Shown here piece after piece: positions 58,955 to 64,000 of a DNA stretch of 64,000 bases. A program made the translations under genes and the position numbers. The stretch is from contig CM074808.1 in NCBI GenBank assembly GCA_037447605.1, positions 2,061,635 through 2,125,634 on the forward strand, written 5' to 3'. The notes under the pieces were generated by a model. It did not search any database, was not told the DNA's origin, and was given only the letters and a program-made list of their open reading frames with translations. Origin of the DNA: Zygnema circumcarinatum (lineage: Eukaryota > Streptophyta > Zygnematophyceae > Zygnematales > Zygnemataceae). Numbering within the stretch: the first letter of the stretch is position 1; every line of letters starts with the position of its first letter.

Positions 58955-60386
58955 AGCACCTTCCACACTCACTTCCGATCCTCCAAATGCCCCCCTATAC
59001 CCTTCTTCCCGCCCGAAGATCAGCGGCGGAGTGACACCACCAAGGCCGGGCTCTGCAGGGCTGATTCCTGGACCTCTCCTTCCTGCTCAGGCAGGACGCA
59101 GGGCGCCGGCGAGGAGAGAAGCGTGCTCCGTGCAGATGATGCCTGCAGCGGCCATGGCCGGCTGTTGGGGAAGGTCCGGGCCCCTAGCGTCGCCTCGGCC
59201 CGCCCTGTACGGCGAGCACTGTACGGACAGCCCCATTCCTTTTGAAAAGCTTGCTTTGCTTTGAACGTAGTCACAACATTGCTAGTTATTTGGAGCTAGC
59301 TTTTAGATAGTTTTAGTTTACAAATTAGTTGCGTTATTAGTTATTCTTCCTTTCCTCTTGCCTTCTCTCTTAGAAATAATCAAAGTTATCAGTTATAATA
59401 ATGCTTGTGCAGGAGTCGTTTGGCAGGCATATGCATTTCTGCTGAGGGCTGCATGTGGCTGCGAAGGCCAGGGAAGGGTGTGCTTCAAGAGCCAATATTC
59501 TCAAGAGATCGCTGACTTGTACATCAGTAGTGGATGTATACAAAGCCAAGCAAACCATACAATGATGTCGTGGACAAATAAAGGTAATTACTCAACCCCT
59601 GCACTGCACCCACCCACTGCACAATCTGCATTGGGGGCCGCAGCAGCCCTAGTCGCTCACATCGATGTTGCCATACACTTAAGCTGCCGCGGAAAACAGT
59701 GTGTCCCGCATGGCAATCAATTAAATTGCAAGGATGAGCAACATTGATATTTGAATAACATATCTCGTTTGCTCCTATCTACTTCTTGAAATTGAAGGGC
59801 TTCCTGATGCTTCACAGGATAGCAAAGTGTTTGCCTTCCTCCATAACTACGTGGCTCACTGAATGATCCCTTTGGGAGTGAAGCACTACTCTCACAGCCA
59901 TGTACACTTCCGGCAGAAAGAATTGATACAAGGTTGGGCAGACACATCCCTAATGTCTCCGTCTATCTACAAACTGTCTGTCCTGTCTGCTCCCACTCTC
60001 GCCGTTGTCCGGCGGAAATGAAGACACATCTGCAGGCAAGCTACGACAGCAATCAGCGCGAAGAATGGACCGACAGAACAGCAACAAAGTCATGGGACTA
60101 CAGGCAGCACAAGGGTCATGAGCTGAGCTCTAAGACATGCCATAATCCAGTTGAGAAACGCGTGGATATCTGCTGCAAGTCCCTGGGCGCAAACTCGCTT
60201 GCTATTAACGATCGCATCCTGACAAAGAACTTTGTCAGGCATTTCTACATTCTGTTAGAGAGATGCCACATTTCAACGCGAATGGTGGAGAAGGCCGATC
60301 TGTGTGCGGCGATACAATCCGCAACTCTTAAGTTGTTTGATAGGGCACGAGAAAAAAATCGGGGTAGACGAAAGAACGGGAAAGGC
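58955..60386. other. Region between the RPT4 start and the TBP stop
   Basis: The left part must contain the RPT4 promoter; the right part the TBP 3' UTR. A 189-codon plus-strand frame (59934-60503) overlaps the last TBP exon in antisense. It has a Cys-rich start but no family I recognise, and I do not call it as a gene. Confidence 0.4.
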
Positions 60387-63315
60387 TTACCATGGGGAGA
60401 CTTTTCTGAATTGACTCAGCACTGGATAAATGTTCTCGAACGCTTGATAAATCTCATCCCTCACCTGCAGAGAGACATCAGACATGACGTGACAGCAACA
60501 TGACGGCATTCATCAATCAGTGCGCCGACACAATCATACCCCCTTGAGGCCCAACTTCGCATCGATGGGCATTCTTGCAAAAACAAAACACTTAAAACTC
60601 GGCACTTTTGCTGGAAAAGTACAAACTCATGTACATGGCTCATAGGGCAATCTAACGTGTTGCACAAAGTGCTTACTTTTGCTCCTGTCAATACGATCTT
60701 TCCTGACACGAAAATGAGGAGAACAATCTTGGGCTGCTTCATTCTGTATATCAACCCGGGAAAAAGCTCCGGTTCATACTGCACAAATTACAAAACAAAG
60801 GGAAGATTAAGGGAAGAACAAATCTCCAAACTTTTAAAAACATCTTGCATACCTTTAACTCTAATTTCGCATGAGCCTCTAAATGGCTGAACTTCTCAGG
60901 GACAATATTGAGGAGCTTATTGCCACTATTTACAACATCTGGATTGGCTCCGTGGTTTGTGCAGTCCTGGATCAACCCTCTGCCGCAAACTACGCAAACC
61001 AAAAATTCAGAGTGAGAGAGCCTACACTTGAGAAATGTTGATGAGCGATTTGGAGTCCCTCCAATCGAATGGGAAATTTCACATCACACGAACCAACAAT
61101 GTTCTGAATCTTGAAGTCCTGCAATCATAAAATTCCACTCGGTCAAATAACTCCACAGGAAAAAGAGGATTTCAATCTGAAGCCGCATTGCTCAAATCTC
61201 GTGGTAGCCAGAACCCTCAACCTGGGACCTCTGTAATCTACAACTCCTATCTTATCTAGCTATGTTGCTTCTGTCTAGTTCATAAGGGTACCTACCTGAA
61301 AACTCTTCTGTATTTCACAACATCATTATGGATAAGGAGTTCAAGAAAAGCAGGGCAATCCCATGAACAAAGCAAAAAAGATGCTGCGACAAATCTTCAA
61401 GGGACAACCTGTCTCCTGTCTTGCTTAATCCAAATGGACCATGTACTATCATATGGTCAGCACATCTGGACACGATCAAAGAGCATCAAGAGGCATATAG
61501 TTCAATCTGCGTAAGACATTCCATACCCTGCAGAAAGCAGAGAGTAAAGTAGTAGCGTACATAGGCGAGGATACAGTAGTTGCACTACTCTCAGATGACA
61601 AACAACAAACAACAAATCAGGCAAGAGGGCAGGTAAAGCTTTCCCACCTTGAATGTTACTGCGTCCCCGTATCCGACCTTCTGGACAATACGTGCATACT
61701 GCAAAGAAAAAAGTGAAGATGCCGCCTAACAGTGAGCAGGCAGCCAAGCATGTAAGCTTGATCACTACTAGTAAAGTCAAGAAGAGGCCACCAACTCGTG
61801 TTCGCACAGAAACATAAAAAAAGCGATTAAAGGTTCAAGTCGTTTGTAACTGATCCATTTGCCTACGAGCCTACACATACGAGAGGCACCACATCAGCAG
61901 CATCTTGCAACTTGGAGTTCATGCTAGCAAGGGAAAAGTTATCTCACCCTTCGTGCTGCTTGCCGGGACTGCTCTTCACTTTTTGCTCCCGTGCATACCT
62001 GGCTCAATGCAAAAACAGTAACAATTTATCAAACAATCCATGTCCACATCAACAAGGCTGGGAGGCAGCTCTGATTCATCGGAATGCGGTAGGATCGCCG
62101 AAACCACTAGTTGTCATGGAAGCTTCATAGACTGCTTCACCTTCACCTGGATCCAAATAAACACCTTCCTGTCTGCTATTGTGGAAGTTGCACAAGAGTC
62201 AACTGAGATGGAAAGACACCTACCATCTTTCCAGAAGCAAAAATGAGCGCGGTAGTTTTGGGTTCCCGAATTCGAATAATGACAGCAGCAAAACGCTGAG
62301 AAAAAAGGTTCGTGCGAGAGTCAGGAGACAAGTTTGCAGTCTGTATGGCCAACATACTGCTGAGACATACATCCATGCTCTAGTAAGATGGGTACTCTAT
62401 AGGGAGACCAACAGCCGTGCTAATGTATACATCAACACTGACATCGCTGTCCATGGAAAATGGTTCACTTTCAGGATTTCTCTTCTTATGAGAGGTAACT
62501 GCTGAAATTGCACAGCCTAATCATTGCAGCCACCGCAACTGGGACTACGTCAACGTGAGATTAGCCAACTGGCAATATTCTCAGTTATGCAACAGAGAAA
62601 AAGTCACACCTACTGGCACGCCATTGAGATGTGATTTCAACTAAGGATGTCAAGCTTGAGTGCATTCAAGCCAACACCAAACCGTGCTGATGTAGCCCTT
62701 GCACTCACCTTAGGGTTGTACTCTGCGTTACGCGCTTTCAATGCAATTAGTTTCAGGTCAAGCTTGCAGTCCATGTTCACTGTCGACACGATATTCCTGA
62801 GTGATGTCCGTGACCCATCAGAAGCATCAGTCTGCGGAATTCTACTTCGCGTGTGTTCAACTTTCAGGACAAATTGCTGTGGATGGCACAGCAAGCAGAG
62901 ACCATGCTTGAAGAGGACACGGAAACATCGTTTCCCACACACCGCATCGCCGCAGAGGCAGATGTGAATTCCATCACAAATTAGACAACTGCTACATGCT
63001 CCAAAACCCTCGAGACTAACCACTTTTGACAGTCTAGGTATTTCATGCAGAAAATCCAAGATAGCGGAGCTCAATTACTATTCTTTCCAAACATCCCAAA
63101 CGCATGGGCATCCTGAAGTAGACCATGCATATCATGCATGGCCGACATGTATGTCAAAATTGACTCGCAGCAGGTGAATCTCATGACCAGCATACCACAA
63201 GCAGCATGTCACAAACCCACATACTACGCGCAGAAAAGTAGGCCCCGAGCCCTTACTGCAAAGTGGGCACAATCCCGGACGGGTGCTTCTGAAGGTCGAC
63301 CTCCCCTTCAGCCAT
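60387..63315 (-). CDS. TBP: TATA-binding protein (TBP)
   Basis: This general transcription factor nucleates TFIID and related complexes on promoters in the nucleus. Eight exons: 63315-63257, 62796-62709, 62295-62224, 61998-61948, 61698-61648, 61118-61026, 60778-60677 and 60464-60387 (197 aa, typical of plant TBP, which lacks a long N-terminal domain). The N-terminus [20 protein letters not shown] joins [15 protein letters not shown]. Repeat 1 has [19 protein letters not shown] and SGKMVCTGAK; repeat 2 has [40 protein letters not shown] and [13 protein letters not shown]. The end is [17 protein letters not shown]. Every splice phase agrees, including the CA|G join after PTL. The inter-repeat segment reads [13 protein letters not shown], two residues longer than the KLGFPAKFKDF of most plants. 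A MITE lies about 350 bp upstream of the start codon. Confidence 0.97.
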
Positions 63316-63666
63316 GACCGCCCGAGATACGCCCTACGCGTGCTGGCAGATACCAGGCACAGACTCTCTCAAAGCGGGAGATGGAGAGATGCAGAGATGG
63401 GAGACGGGCGGGAGGAGGAGGCGGAGGAGAGGCGCCCTCCTGGGTAGGAGCAGCGGCTCGAGCGAAGGGAGGGAGGCGGAGGGGGCCCTTATAAACGGAC
63501 GGCGGGGGGGTCCGTTTTGGGCCAGGAACGTGGACCCCATTTGGACCCGTCCCAAATTGCAAACTGACTTTTGGAAAATGCTCCAGTTTTCGGATATATA
63601 TACTGTATAGGGAATTCCTATTTTCACACCTTTTTGTCTAGACACACATCTTTTTTTAAAACCCGA
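63316..63666. other. Upstream region of the TBP gene
   Basis: It is purine-rich on the plus strand near the coding start (GGAGGAGGAGGCGGAGG at 63412-63428), then AT-rich. It contains two TATA-like sites and ends at the MITE. The promoter and 5' UTR of TBP should lie here. Confidence 0.45.
63488..63497 (-). promoter_or_regulatory. Candidate TATA box of the TBP gene
   Basis: On the minus strand the sequence reads GTTTATAAGGG, about 175 bp upstream of the TBP start codon. A second candidate, TATATATA, lies at about 63594-63602. There is no transcript evidence in the window to choose between them. Confidence 0.3.
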
Positions 63667-63985
63667 TACAGGCTACTCACGTTATAGTGACATTGTTTAT
63701 AATAACAACATGGATATACTGACGTTTTTTTCAGGGAACGGAATTGCACCACTGCAGATCCTGCGCCAGTAGTGACGCCATTACGGATATAATGACTTTT
63801 GATAAGCCCTAATTGTTCCTATATATTCAAAATCTCGATATTATCCACTCACGTATCGGAATATATGTTACAAATATATTACAACCGTATACATAATCGA
63901 CAAATACCGTCATATATCGAATTGACCGTACACATCAACTTGACCGTGGGGACCGACACGGTCACTATAACGTGAGTAGCCTGTA
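63667..63985. mobile_element. 319-bp MITE with perfect 25-bp terminal inverted repeats
   Basis: The left end TACAGGCTACTCACGTTATA... (63667-63691) is the exact reverse complement of 63961-63985. Both ends carry a terminal TA, fitting a TA target-site duplication around a CAGGC...GCCTG element, as in Tc1/mariner-like MITEs. The interior is AT-rich with repeated ATATCGA-type words and has no coding frame. It lies just upstream of the TBP promoter region. Confidence 0.92.
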
Positions 63986-64000
63986 CCCTAACAACGCTAA

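Noticed and set aside
1-64000. A previously undescribed multi-gene system such as a defence or biosynthetic cluster
   Set aside because: The genes are unrelated housekeeping genes with individual promoters and large introns. I see no co-directional cluster, no CRISPR-like spacing and no unknown gene beside an effector-type gene.

Overview
This is nuclear DNA from a eukaryote. All genes but one are split by many short introns (mostly GT-AG, a few GC-AG), and the reading frame can be followed across the splice sites. Several proteins look like green-plant versions: a TEY MAP kinase close to land-plant group A/B MPKs, a proteasome alpha-3 subunit ending in DMDAD, a TATA-binding protein with an [10 protein letters not shown] start, a SRC2-like C2 protein and a plastid-type FAD oxidoreductase (PDE327-like). 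The window also encodes a complete Vps10/sortilin receptor, which land plants lack as far as I know. Together these suggest a green alga, possibly on the streptophyte side. This is inference; I did not identify the species.

Layout. 1-3.7 kb: repeats, GC-rich microsatellites and a 600-bp MITE. 3.7-5.0 kb (-): MAP kinase. 5.0-7.2 kb: minisatellite and repeats. 7.2-22.5 kb (+): a very large VPS13B/COH1-type lipid-transfer protein gene. 22.5-24.7 kb: intergenic DNA with a tandem array carrying MSA-like TCCAACGGTCA motifs. 24.7-33.0 kb (+): 18-exon sortilin. 33.0-36.1 kb: a long-inverted-repeat transposable element with a smaller MITE nested in it. 36.1-37.3 kb (+): DUF4188 protein. 38.1-43.7 kb (-): FAD-dependent oxidoreductase, whose stop codon abuts a poly-C tract with an assembly gap. 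44.2-45.7 kb (+): LSM5. 47.0-50.9 kb (+): proteasome alpha-3. 51.6-52.5 kb (+): intronless C2-domain protein. 55.1-59.0 kb (-): 26S proteasome ATPase RPT4. 60.4-63.3 kb (-): TBP. A 319-bp MITE with perfect 25-bp inverted ends lies about 350 bp upstream of the TBP start.

The genes are mostly housekeeping: two proteasome subunits, core transcription, RNA decay/splicing, endolysosomal sorting and lipid transfer (sortilin and VPS13B side by side), and signalling. There is no operon-like organisation. Three pairs are divergent (MAPK/VPS13B, FAD oxidoreductase/LSM5) or convergent (DUF4188/FAD oxidoreductase). The most novel material is the family of repeats and TIR elements and the MSA-like promoter array. 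I found no convincing tRNA, rRNA, CRISPR or bacterial-type element.
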